This document shows, one piece after another, positions 5,650 through 12,984 of a DNA stretch of 13,084 bases. Position 1 is the first letter of the stretch; the number at the start of each line of letters is the position of its first letter. The notes beneath the pieces are model-generated. The model saw only the letters and a list, made by a program, of their open reading frames with translations, was not told the origin of the DNA and made no database searches. The translations under genes and the position numbers were made by a program. This DNA comes from Bacteroidales bacterium (GTDB lineage Bacteria > Bacteroidota > Bacteroidia > Bacteroidales > UBA12077): assembly GCA_030156305.1 (NCBI GenBank), contig JASGMZ010000062.1, forward strand, positions 1 through 13,084. Direction: 5' to 3'.

Positions 5650-8004
5650 ATGGAAAGAAAAATTAGCCATTCCATTATTCTTACCTCACTATTTATTGTA
5701 TTAATTTCGTTTGTACAGTGCAGTCCTAAATTATACAATACGGGTAAAGAATTTGCAGCTTCTGGAAATTACGAAGATGCAATCGCTCAATTTACAAAAC
5801 TAATTGAGGAGAATCCTGAATATACAGATGCTTATGTTGCACGGGCTGAAGTTTACGAGAAGATTGGGAAAAAGACTGAAGCCGCCAGCGATTATAAAAG
5901 AGCCACTACTTTTGAAAGTAAAGACAAATCTATTTTCTATAACGCCGGCCGATTATACTATGAATTAGAGCAATATGATGAAGCCATTTCTATGCTATCA
6001 AAGGTTACCACATTAGATACAAAGCATGTTAATGCATACCGGCTTAAAATGGAGTCTTATATTGCTTTAGAACAGTACGATAAAGCCTTAAAGGAAAGTA
6101 ATGAGTTGTTAAAATTACAGGAAACAGCAAATAACTATTATCGTAGAGGGTTTATTAATGAGCAATTGGCTAATTATAATCAAGCCGAAACTGATTTTAA
6201 AAAATCAATCGAAAAAGCCCCGGGTTTTATAGATGGTTATGTTGCTCTTGCTGATGTATTGTTTAAGGCGAAAAAGTTAGACGAATCTCTTGCTAATTGT
6301 AATAAAGCATTACAGATTGACGATAAAAGCAAACAAGCATTGTGGATCAGAAGTAAGATTTATAAAGAAAAAGTTGATTACCCTAACGCGATCAATGATT
6401 TGTCCAAAATGATAATCTTTTCACCTGATGATGAAGAAGCATTCTTTACAAGAGGCTTATATTATCAGGAGTTTAATCAACATCAGAGTGCGATAAACGA
6501 TTTTAGTAAGGTGATATCGTTAGATTCTGACAATGCGTTGGCTTATTTTCACCGGGCAAAATCCAATGAAGAAATTACTCAATATCAGAAAGCTGTGAAC
6601 GATTATAAAAAGTACCGTGAACTTTCTGACGATAATAGCGAAGAGGCTAAAGAACGATTGGAAACGGTAAAAAACAGATTATATGAACTCAATCGTGAAG
6701 GGAATAAGCCCGTTATTACATTTTTAGAGCCTGCAGAAAGCGAAGGCCAAAAAATTAATGTAATTGAGGATGCTGCTGAAGTTACCTTAAAAGGAGTTAT
6801 AGCCGATGAAAGCGATTTAAAATATGCCAAAATTGAAGATCAGGATGTAACTTTTGATAAAGAGTCCGCAAACAATGAATTCTCAGTTACAGTAAATGTT
6901 AAAGATAAAGATGCTATTTCAGTTACCGTGGCCGATGTTTATAATAATGTGTTGGCCACTACGTATAAACTAAACCGAACAGAAATTAATCCACCAGTGA
7001 TTAGCTTAATAGCTCCTTATGCATCATCTACAGGTGAAATTTATTTGGATGTTGATAACCGAAAACTTTATGTTGAAGGACAAGTAAACGATGAAAGCAA
7101 GATTAAAAGTATTATTGTGGATGAAATGACTGCCAGCTATTCTGTAGATGCTGAAAATCCGGAATTTTTTGCTACCATCGATATTGCTAACAAAAATCGG
7201 TTTGTAATAAAAGCCGAAGATATTTATGGGAATATTACCGAACAGGAATATACATTAAATCGTGAGGCACTTGAGATTTCACAAGAAAATCCAATGGGGA
7301 AAACCTGGGTAGTATTTATAGAAAATTCGGATTATGAAACATTTGCCAGCCTCGATGGCCCTGTAAAAGATGTTAGTATGATGAAAGCCGCATTGGCAAA
7401 CTATAAAATTCATAATATTATTCATAAACAAAATATGGCCAAAGCAGAAATGGAACGATTTTTTTCCATTGAATTGCGTGATTTGGTAAGAAGTAATAAT
7501 GTAAATTCTTTGTTGGTTTGGTATGCCGGCCATGGAAAATTTATTAATGATGTTGGTTATTGGGTACCTACAGATGCAACCCGTGATGATGAGTTTACAT
7601 ATTTTAATATCAATGCGTTAAAAGCATCCCTTCAATCATATTCAAAGGTTGTAACTCATACGCTGGTAATTACAGATGCCTGTGAATCAGGGCCAACATT
7701 TTACCAGGCTATGCGATCAGGATTGAAAGAGAGAGATTGTGGCGACTGGGAAGCAACTAAGTTTAAATCATCTCAGGTGTTTTCTTCGGCAGGCTATGAA
7801 TTAGCTGTTGACCATTCTCAATTTACCAGGACTTTTGCAAATACCTTAAGAAATAATCCTAATGCATGTTTACCCATTGAAAATGTTGTGTCTAAAGTAA
7901 CTGTTGCAGTGGCTAAAGATGGAATGCAAAAACCTCAGTTTGGAAAAATTGATGGACTGGCAGATGAAGGAGGTACATTTTTCTTTATTGCAAAAGACAG
8001 ATAA
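5650..8004 (+). CDS. Lipoprotein with TPR repeats, two Ig-like domains and a caspase-family peptidase domain, 784 aa
   Basis: This is an envelope-anchored, probably proteolytic lipoprotein of unknown target. I chose the ATG at 5650 over an in-frame ATG at 5602 because it opens directly into a lipoprotein signal peptide (MERKISHSI..., hydrophobic to residue 22, lipidated Cys24 in FVQC). No acidic export signal follows the cysteine, so a periplasmic face is likely. Residues about 28-335 form nine TPR units with the usual alanine, glycine and tyrosine positions. Two Ig-like modules start at about 353 (PVITFLEPAES) and about 448 (PPVISLIAPYAS). The caspase-like domain spans about 550-784: first strand TWVVFIEN, catalytic His628 in YAGHG, catalytic Cys678 in TDACESG, and FSSAGYELA downstream. 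Both dyad residues are intact, so activity is plausible. The Asp two residues before the cysteine is the metacaspase-type pocket residue, hinting at basic P1 preference (inference). The gene pairs with the SpoIIE-type sensor gene that begins 31 bp after its stop. Confidence 0.88.
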   Translation: MERKISHSIILTSLFIVLISFVQCSPKLYNTGKEFAASGNYEDAIAQFTKLIEENPEYTDAYVARAEVYEKIGKKTEAASDYKRATTFESKDKSIFYNAGRLYYELEQYDEAISMLSKVTTLDTKHVNAYRLKMESYIALEQYDKALKESNELLKLQETANNYYRRGFINEQLANYNQAETDFKKSIEKAPGFIDGYVALADVLFKAKKLDESLANCNKALQIDDKSKQALWIRSKIYKEKVDYPNAINDLSKMIIFSPDDEEAFFTRGLYYQEFNQHQSAINDFSKVISLDSDNALAYFHRAKSNEEITQYQKAVNDYKKYRELSDDNSEEAKERLETVKNRLYELNREGNKPVITFLEPAESEGQKINVIEDAAEVTLKGVIADESDLKYAKIEDQDVTFDKESANNEFSVTVNVKDKDAISVTVADVYNNVLATTYKLNRTEINPPVISLIAPYASSTGEIYLDVDNRKLYVEGQVNDESKIKSIIVDEMTASYSVDAENPEFFATIDIANKNRFVIKAEDIYGNITEQEYTLNREALEISQENPMGKTWVVFIENSDYETFASLDGPVKDVSMMKAALANYKIHNIIHKQNMAKAEMERFFSIELRDLVRSNNVNSLLVWYAGHGKFINDVGYWVPTDATRDDEFTYFNINALKASLQSYSKVVTHTLVITDACESGPTFYQAMRSGLKERDCGDWEATKFKSSQVFSSAGYELAVDHSQFTRTFANTLRNNPNACLPIENVVSKVTVAVAKDGMQKPQFGKIDGLADEGGTFFFIAKDR

Positions 8005-8035
8005 AAAACGTCCTATGATTTTTGAAAAAAAAACA

Positions 8036-11000
8036 ATGAAAAAAAAAGTTATTCGCATTTTTTTGCGGATAACTTTTTTTTATACAGCAATGTTGCTGTG
8101 GAATTTCACCTTGTCAGCACAAACGTATTATTTTGATTATTATAGCGTAAAAGAAGGGTTGGCTCAATCGAAAGTTTACGATTTAGTGCAAGATCCTCAA
8201 GGATATCTGTGGATTGGTACCGAAAGTGGAATATCCCGGTTTGACGGCGTAAATTTTATTAATTATACGGCTGAAGACGGAATTGCCGAAGGAGGCATAA
8301 AAGCGTTGTATAAAGATTCCAATCATAAAATTTGGATGGGCCATAAAACCGGAGCCATTACTTTGCTTGATGACGAGAAAATGATGATTCATCCTGTTAG
8401 TGAGTTTATTCATGCCGAAATCACCTCTTTTTTATACGATAAAAATGGCATATTGTGGATTTCAACCCTTGGCGATGGGTTAATAAAACTCGAAAATCCT
8501 TATAATTTAACCGATAGCTTAAAATTTGATCATTTTAAAGGCAGGGATTTGAGCGACCAGGTTTTTTCGGGAATTATTGCTAAAGATTCCATATTTTTTA
8601 TTACAGATGCAGGAATCCGAAAGTATAATCCATCACAAAACTCTTTTGAACGATACACACCTGAAGGGTTAACCACCTATTTTCAGATAACTTCCATGTT
8701 AGAAGATAAGAACGGAGATTTGTGGTTTGGTACTTATCATGGCGGACTATATAGATATATTCAGGAACAACAAAAATTTAAAATTTATGATTCGCGCGAA
8801 GGATTAGCCAATAATTGGATTAGTACTATTACTGAAGATCGTAACGGCAATATATGGGTAGGAACATGGGGAGGGGGAATTACAAAAATCTATGAAGATG
8901 GGTTAAAAACCTTTGATAAAAGCAATGGACTGGATGATCATAAAATTTACAAAATCATTCAGGATGTTGAAGGTAATATATTAATTGGAACCAATGAGCA
9001 TGGACTGGCCATTTTTAAGGGTGAAAAATTTGTTACATTCGGTGTTGACGATGGATTAATTGATCAGCAGGTATGGGCCATTACCCAGGATAAAGATGGG
9101 AAATACTGGTTTGGCACCAACAATGGAATCTCGGTTTATTCACCACAGGTATCAGGCAGGAAATTTTTACACTATAGCGATAAGTCTCATTCCATAGGAA
9201 GTCAAATGAGATTTTTAAAAAATGATCAAAATGGAAATATCTGGTTAGGAACCAATGATAATGGCGTAAATATGTTTAACTACAAAACCGGAAGGTTTGA
9301 GTATAATCCGGTGATCAATCGCTATATCCGGAGTAGACAGGTGACCGCTATGGATATCGATAAAAATAATCAGCTATGGGTAGGTACCATGGAGGGCTTA
9401 ATTTATTATGTTATTGATGAGAATAAAAGCCAGCTACTTACTCAGACGCATGGATTGAATTCATCTGATATTACTGCCCTTTATGCCGATTCTCAAGGAA
9501 GAATATGGGTCGGATTGAATTATGGAAAAGGGTTAAATGTAATTAAAGATACTTCCTTTAAAAAGATTGATATGGAGGGTTTATTTACGCCTAAATGTAT
9601 AACCGAAGATAAGGATGGGAATATATGGATAGGAACTAATACCAAAGGTGTTTTTGTTTGTGACGGAGAGAAAATCATTAAACATTATACTCAGAATGAT
9701 GGCTTGTTATCTAATTTAATTACGCTGTTAAATGTAGATAACAATAACAATATTTATATTGGAACAAGTAGTGGTTTAAATAAAATCGACCACGAAGGAA
9801 AAATACATACCTATACTGCCAAAAGTGGGTTTACAGGAATTGAGGCAAAAGATAATGCGACCTTTTTGGATACAGATGGAAATTTATGGTTTGGTACTGT
9901 TGAAGGAGTTATTAAATATCAACCTGCTTTAGATGTAGAGTTATCCCATGAACCACTAACGCATATTTCTCGACTTAGAGTAAACCTAAATGACCGAGAA
10001 ATGATTCCTAGGCAGAAATTTAATTTCACCGAGAACTCATTTATTTTCGATTATAACAGTGTTTGCCTAACTAATCCCGATGCGGTGAAATATCAGATTA
10101 TGCTCGAACCGGCTGATAAGGAGTGGAGGCCTGTTACCACTCAAACGGTAACAAATTATTCATCACTACCCCCGGGAAGTTATACGTTTAAAGTGAAAGC
10201 CAGAAATAGTGATGGTGTATGGAATGAAGAACCAATAACATATTCTTTTATCATTAAACCTCCGTTTTATAAATCGTGGGTTTTTATTTTATCGGTAATA
10301 ATATTGGGACTTATTATCATTGTAGCTTATATAAAAGTACGCGAAAAAAATCTTATTAAGGAAAAGAAAATCCTTGAAGAAAAAGTTCGTGAAAGAACCG
10401 CTGAGGTTGTAGAGAAAAGTGAAGAGTTAGAAAAGAAAAATAAAGATATTACCGACAGTATTCGATATGCACAAAGAATACAAGTTGCCGTATTGCCTCC
10501 TGAAGTTCCTTTTGAAAATACCTTTGTCTTTTTTAAACCTAAGGATATTGTAAGTGGTGATTTTTACTGGTTCGAAACTTTTGCCGATAAAGAAATGATT
10601 GCCGCTGTGGATTGTACAGGGCATGGTGTGCCTGGTGCTTTCCTCTCTATTCTGGGCCATAGTATGCTAACGAAAATTGTACGGGAATATGGTATTTTAA
10701 AACCTTCGGAAATTTTGGATCAACTCGATGTGGAAATTATCAATGCCTTACATCAAAAAAATGTAGAGGGAAAACGAGTGGTGAATGATGGAATGGATCT
10801 GGCTTTAATTAGTTATGACCGAAAGAAAAATGTTTTGGAGTATTCCGGAGCGTACAATCCTTTAGTGATGATTAGAGATGGTGAACTTACAGAAATTAAA
10901 GCCAACCGATTTCCAATCGGAATGACAAGTATTCATCAGTCTAAAAAATTTACTAATCATGAAATTAAAGTTAAAAAAGGAGATACTTATTATGTTTTTT

Positions 11001-11194
11001 CCGATGGATATGCTGATCAATTTGGAGGAGAAGACGGCCGTAAATTCAGAAAAAAGAATATGAAAGATTTATTGTTGTCTATTCAGGATAAAAAGATGCA
11101 AGAGCAGGGTTTAGAATTAGAGCGGTTTATTAAAGAGTGGATGGGCGAACATGAACAGGTCGATGACATGGTATTTATCGGTAGGCGGTTTTAA
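8036..11194 (+). CDS. Two-propeller / Y_Y_Y sensor with cytoplasmic SpoIIE (PP2C) phosphatase domain, 1052 aa
   Basis: This is an inner-membrane receptor that should turn a periplasmic signal into serine/threonine dephosphorylation of a cytoplasmic partner, classically an anti-sigma-antagonist. The start at 8036 gives a clean signal peptide (MKKKVIRIF..., cleavage near LSA-QTYYF). An in-frame ATG at 8015 would add seven residues, and an open frame back to 7904 overlaps the upstream gene. Residues about 35-640 contain fourteen Reg_prop blades of the form D.NG.IWIGT..G, consistent with two seven-bladed propellers. A Y_Y_Y domain (about 650-743) ends in SYTFKVKARNSDGVW. One transmembrane helix spans about 748-770, followed by a charged coiled coil (about 772-815). 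The SpoIIE domain (about 820-1052) has its metal-binding acids: Asp842 (VSGDFYWF), Asp859 (AVDCTGHGVPGAF), Asp990 (FSDGYADQFGG) and Asp1043/1044 (QVDDMVFIG). No kinase, STAS or sigma gene lies nearby. Such propellers usually sit on hybrid histidine kinases, so the phosphatase output is the less usual version. Confidence 0.92.
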   Translation: MKKKVIRIFLRITFFYTAMLLWNFTLSAQTYYFDYYSVKEGLAQSKVYDLVQDPQGYLWIGTESGISRFDGVNFINYTAEDGIAEGGIKALYKDSNHKIWMGHKTGAITLLDDEKMMIHPVSEFIHAEITSFLYDKNGILWISTLGDGLIKLENPYNLTDSLKFDHFKGRDLSDQVFSGIIAKDSIFFITDAGIRKYNPSQNSFERYTPEGLTTYFQITSMLEDKNGDLWFGTYHGGLYRYIQEQQKFKIYDSREGLANNWISTITEDRNGNIWVGTWGGGITKIYEDGLKTFDKSNGLDDHKIYKIIQDVEGNILIGTNEHGLAIFKGEKFVTFGVDDGLIDQQVWAITQDKDGKYWFGTNNGISVYSPQVSGRKFLHYSDKSHSIGSQMRFLKNDQNGNIWLGTNDNGVNMFNYKTGRFEYNPVINRYIRSRQVTAMDIDKNNQLWVGTMEGLIYYVIDENKSQLLTQTHGLNSSDITALYADSQGRIWVGLNYGKGLNVIKDTSFKKIDMEGLFTPKCITEDKDGNIWIGTNTKGVFVCDGEKIIKHYTQNDGLLSNLITLLNVDNNNNIYIGTSSGLNKIDHEGKIHTYTAKSGFTGIEAKDNATFLDTDGNLWFGTVEGVIKYQPALDVELSHEPLTHISRLRVNLNDREMIPRQKFNFTENSFIFDYNSVCLTNPDAVKYQIMLEPADKEWRPVTTQTVTNYSSLPPGSYTFKVKARNSDGVWNEEPITYSFIIKPPFYKSWVFILSVIILGLIIIVAYIKVREKNLIKEKKILEEKVRERTAEVVEKSEELEKKNKDITDSIRYAQRIQVAVLPPEVPFENTFVFFKPKDIVSGDFYWFETFADKEMIAAVDCTGHGVPGAFLSILGHSMLTKIVREYGILKPSEILDQLDVEIINALHQKNVEGKRVVNDGMDLALISYDRKKNVLEYSGAYNPLVMIRDGELTEIKANRFPIGMTSIHQSKKFTNHEIKVKKGDTYYVFSDGYADQFGGEDGRKFRKKNMKDLLLSIQDKKMQEQGLELERFIKEWMGEHEQVDDMVFIGRRF
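8041..8081 (+). promoter_or_regulatory. Terminator-like hairpin inside the first codons of the sensor gene
   Basis: Bases 8041-8056 (seven A then GTTATTCGC) pair with 8065-8080 (GCGGATAAC then seven T) in a 16-bp stem with a single G-U pair and an 8-nt loop, ending in a T tract that continues one base further. It begins 3 bp after the start codon at 8036-8038 and 37 bp after the upstream stop codon. It could work as an attenuator, limit translation of the second gene, or lower its expression relative to the caspase gene. Part of the T tract pairs with the A tract, so termination strength is uncertain. Confidence 0.6.
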
Positions 11195-11241
11195 ATAAGA
11201 CAAAAACCTCGCTTATGTTAGCGAGGTTTTTTTGTCTTATT
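11194..11241. terminator. Strong bidirectional terminator between the sensor gene and rpsT
   Basis: The left arm at 11194-11213 (through AAAAACCTCGCT) pairs with 11220-11241 (AGCGAGG, seven T, GTCTTATT) around a 6-nt loop, making a stem of about 20 bp with two unpaired T. The GC-rich core next to A and T tracts gives a U run in both directions. It overlaps the last base of the sensor stop codon and lies 18 bp beyond the rpsT stop, so it serves both convergent genes. Confidence 0.9.
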
Positions 11242-11259
11242 ATTTTGCAAATTTATTGT

Positions 11260-11511
11260 TTACAGATTATTTACATAAATTGTTAAACTGGATTTTAAAT
11301 TAGCCGCTTTGTTTTTATGAATAATATTTTTCTTTGCTAATTTGTCAAGCATCGAAGTAGCTTTGGGTAATATTTTTATTGCTTCTTCCTTGTCTGTTGT
11401 AGCACGTAACTTTTTAATCATATTACGGGTTGTTCGGCCATAATATTTATTATGTAATCTTACGCTCTCGTTATGTCTTGCTCTTTTTGCTGCTGACTGA
11501 TGATTTGCCAT
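11260..11511 (-). CDS. rpsT: 30S ribosomal protein bS20, 83 aa
   Basis: bS20 is a helical primary-binding protein of the small subunit that contacts 16S rRNA. The N-terminus MANHQSAAKRARHNESVRLHNKYY is the family signature, with basic residues positioned to bind rRNA. The C-terminal half (KATSMLDKLAKKNIIHKNKAANLKSSL) is the standard helix-turn-helix region with the H(K/R)NKAAR-like block. Length is normal. The leader is A/T-only with no Shine-Dalgarno sequence. It starts 28 bp after the end of the tRNA-Glu gene on the same strand without a terminator between, so both are probably transcribed from the promoter at 11640-11670, and tRNA end processing would release the rpsT message. Confidence 0.96.
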   Translation of the reverse strand: MANHQSAAKRARHNESVRLHNKYYGRTTRNMIKKLRATTDKEEAIKILPKATSMLDKLAKKNIIHKNKAANLKSSLTIYVNNL

Positions 11512-11539
11512 AATTTTTAATAATATTGTTTAATATTTG

Positions 11540-11611
11540 TAGTCCGTAGGGGAATCGAACCCCTGTTACCAGGATGAAAACCTGGCGTCCTAACCCCTAG
11601 ACGAACGGACC
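11540..11611 (-). tRNA. tRNA-Glu (anticodon UUC)
   Basis: On the minus strand the 72-nt sequence folds as a cloverleaf. The acceptor GGTCCGT pairs with ACGGACT (ending in a G-U pair) with discriminator A. The D arm contains TCTAGGGGTTAGGAC. The anticodon stem CCAGG/CCTGG encloses the loop TTTTCAT, giving anticodon TTC. The T arm has AGGGGTTCGATTCCCCT. CCA is not encoded (CAA follows the discriminator), so a CCA-adding enzyme is needed. Its 5' end is 28 bp downstream of a well-formed promoter. Confidence 0.97.
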
Positions 11612-11639
11612 ATTTTTATAATTTCAAACTTAGTGGGTG

Positions 11640-11670
11640 CAAAAGTAAATGATTTTTTCTTTTCTGCAAA
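11640..11670 (-). promoter_or_regulatory. Bacteroidetes-type sigma-70 promoter for tRNA-Glu and rpsT
   Basis: The minus strand reads TTTG (11670-11667), a 19-bp spacer, then TACTTTTG (11647-11640), a full match to the Bacteroidetes consensus TTTG-N(about 19)-TAnnTTTG. Transcription should start near 11634, about 20 nt before the mature tRNA. It is the best promoter match in the window and supports the phylum assignment. Confidence 0.8.
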
Positions 11671-11714
11671 TATTTTTTTGAATTTTATAATATATATTTT
11701 TCCCTATGAAATGT

Positions 11715-11774
11715 CCAAAAAAAGAAATATGCACCCATATTTTTAAATGAACATATCCTAAAAATGAAGGTGCA
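11715..11774 (-). terminator. Candidate terminator after the racemase gene
   Basis: TGCACC (11730-11735) pairs with GGTGCA (11769-11774) and ATTTTTA (11739-11745) with TAAAAAT (11759-11765), separated by a 3x3 internal loop and closed by a 13-nt loop. On the minus strand it is followed by TATTTC and seven T (to 11717). It lies 22 bp past the racemase stop at 11796. The stem is AT-rich and interrupted, so it is weaker evidence than the other two terminators. The rest of the 184-bp gap from the tRNA to the racemase shows only the tRNA promoter. Confidence 0.45.
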
Positions 11775-11795
11775 AATAAAATAAATCATTTTAAA

Positions 11796-12893
11796 TTATT
11801 CAATTTTTAGATCAATAAACTTTGAATTCATTAACCGGGCTACAGCCATGTAGTTTGGTTTAAAAATAATTTTATTTCCTACCTGGTATTTTGTTTTTAA
11901 ACGTGAATTAATATTTTGGCCAATATCATATACGGTCATATCAGATGTTGTCCCAAGGAAATTAATATTTTTGTCTTTGGGTGTGATGTCATTAACATCC
12001 ACATCAAGAATGCCAAAATCAAGAATGGCCCGGTAACTTTTATGAGATGGTTTGTCTGCATCGGTTTCAGAGGTGTGCCCAATGTTAGCTTCGCTAATTA
12101 CACCATCAGGTACATTCCATTTTTCTTCCAGTTCAATCACATTCGCATTAAAACTAAAAGTATCGGTTGAAAGGTTTTGAAATTTTTTATTATATAACGG
12201 GCTTGTACCAAAAAATGCTGCTTCGCCAATTCTAAAATGGTTAACAGCAGCCGGAACCAGTTTCTTTTTAATTAAAGGCAAGGTAATTGAACTACCTCCG
12301 GAAATTAATGGGATTTTTTTGTTAAACATTTCTTCAAGCAATTGTTTAAATAAGCTTAGCTGAAGAAGTTTATCATAAGTAGGTTCAATTCCATACATGC
12401 ATCCCAGGTTTGAGCCAATACCAATAATTTCGATATTTGAAAGCCTGAAAACTTTTTTGTAGAACCCAACAATGTTTTCTCTAACCACTCCTTCTCTTAG
12501 TTCTCCCAGTTCAAGGAAAATTATCACCTTATGTATTTTATTAATTTTCCGGGCTTCCCGGTTAAGTGCTTCAATCGTGCTTAATGATGTGTTTACAGAA
12601 ATGTCGGCATACTTTACTAAGCTTTTTATAATATTTGCTGGAGGTGGTTTAATATAGATGGTGACAAGCTCTGGATTTATTTCTTTAATGGTTTTAAGGC
12701 TTGATAACCGGCTTTCTCCAACTGAGTGTAAGCGGCTTGTTACATCATCGGTTAATATCTTGCGAATAAATTGTTTGTCGCCAGAAAGAACTTTGCTAAC
12801 CAAACTCCATTGGATATTTTGTTTTTTTAAAAAATCATCAATTTTTTGAATATTGCGAATTATGTTATCCGTTTTTACTACTAGTTCGGCCAT
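11796..12893 (-). CDS. PLP-dependent amino-acid racemase, alanine/ornithine racemase-like (COG3457 type), 365 aa
   Basis: This cytoplasmic fold-III PLP enzyme probably racemises an amino acid; the substrate cannot be told from sequence alone. The N-terminal TIM-barrel lysine that should hold PLP is Lys34 in WSLVSKVLSGD. Later barrel motifs are HSVGESRLSSL (about 56-66), GSNLGCMYGIEPT (about 160-172), a phosphate-binding GGSSIT and NHFRIGEAAFFG. The C-terminal beta domain keeps family-typical blocks: LDFGILDVDVNDITP, LGTTSDMTVYDIG and PNYMAVARLMNS. This arrangement matches the YhfX/ornithine-racemase branch better than classical biosynthetic alanine racemase Alr. The start at 12893 (MAELVVKTDNI) fits the family N-terminus. 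A GNAT acetyltransferase gene ends 91 bp upstream on the same strand with a long inverted repeat in the gap. Family assignment is firm; calling it ornithine racemase would be a guess. Confidence 0.85.
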   Translation of the reverse strand: MAELVVKTDNIIRNIQKIDDFLKKQNIQWSLVSKVLSGDKQFIRKILTDDVTSRLHSVGESRLSSLKTIKEINPELVTIYIKPPPANIIKSLVKYADISVNTSLSTIEALNREARKINKIHKVIIFLELGELREGVVRENIVGFYKKVFRLSNIEIIGIGSNLGCMYGIEPTYDKLLQLSLFKQLLEEMFNKKIPLISGGSSITLPLIKKKLVPAAVNHFRIGEAAFFGTSPLYNKKFQNLSTDTFSFNANVIELEEKWNVPDGVISEANIGHTSETDADKPSHKSYRAILDFGILDVDVNDITPKDKNINFLGTTSDMTVYDIGQNINSRLKTKYQVGNKIIFKPNYMAVARLMNSKFIDLKIE

Positions 12894-12907
12894 TGGGTAG
12901 AAATTTT

Positions 12908-12968
12908 AAAAGGTTGTACGAAAGGGGTAAAATATTATTTTTAATAAAATCCTTCGGTACACCCTTTT
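12908..12968. repeat. Long imperfect inverted repeat between the GNAT and racemase genes
   Basis: AAAAGG-T-TGTAC-GA-AAGG (12908-12925) faces CCTT-CG-GTACA-C-CCTTTT (12951-12968); 15 of 18 positions form Watson-Crick pairs across a 25-nt AT-rich centre that can itself pair (TATTA with TAATA on the minus strand). It ends 14 bp before the racemase start codon. It may be a weak terminator for the GNAT gene, an operator or an RNA structure in the racemase leader; the T tract after it on the minus strand is only four bases. Confidence 0.5.
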
Positions 12969-12984
12969 TAATTAAATATTATTT

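Noticed and set aside
7904..8035. Sensor protein starting at 7904 with a 100-bp overlap of the caspase gene
   Set aside because: The extra 44 residues look like an out-of-frame reading of the caspase gene, and the signal peptide starts naturally at 8036.
11635..11792. Similar words GGTGCAAA...AAATGATTTT and GGTGCAAA...AAATCATTTT flanking the tRNA promoter region as attachment-site-like repeats
   Set aside because: The match is short, gapped and AT-rich, no integrase or foreign cargo is present, and one copy is explained by the promoter element.
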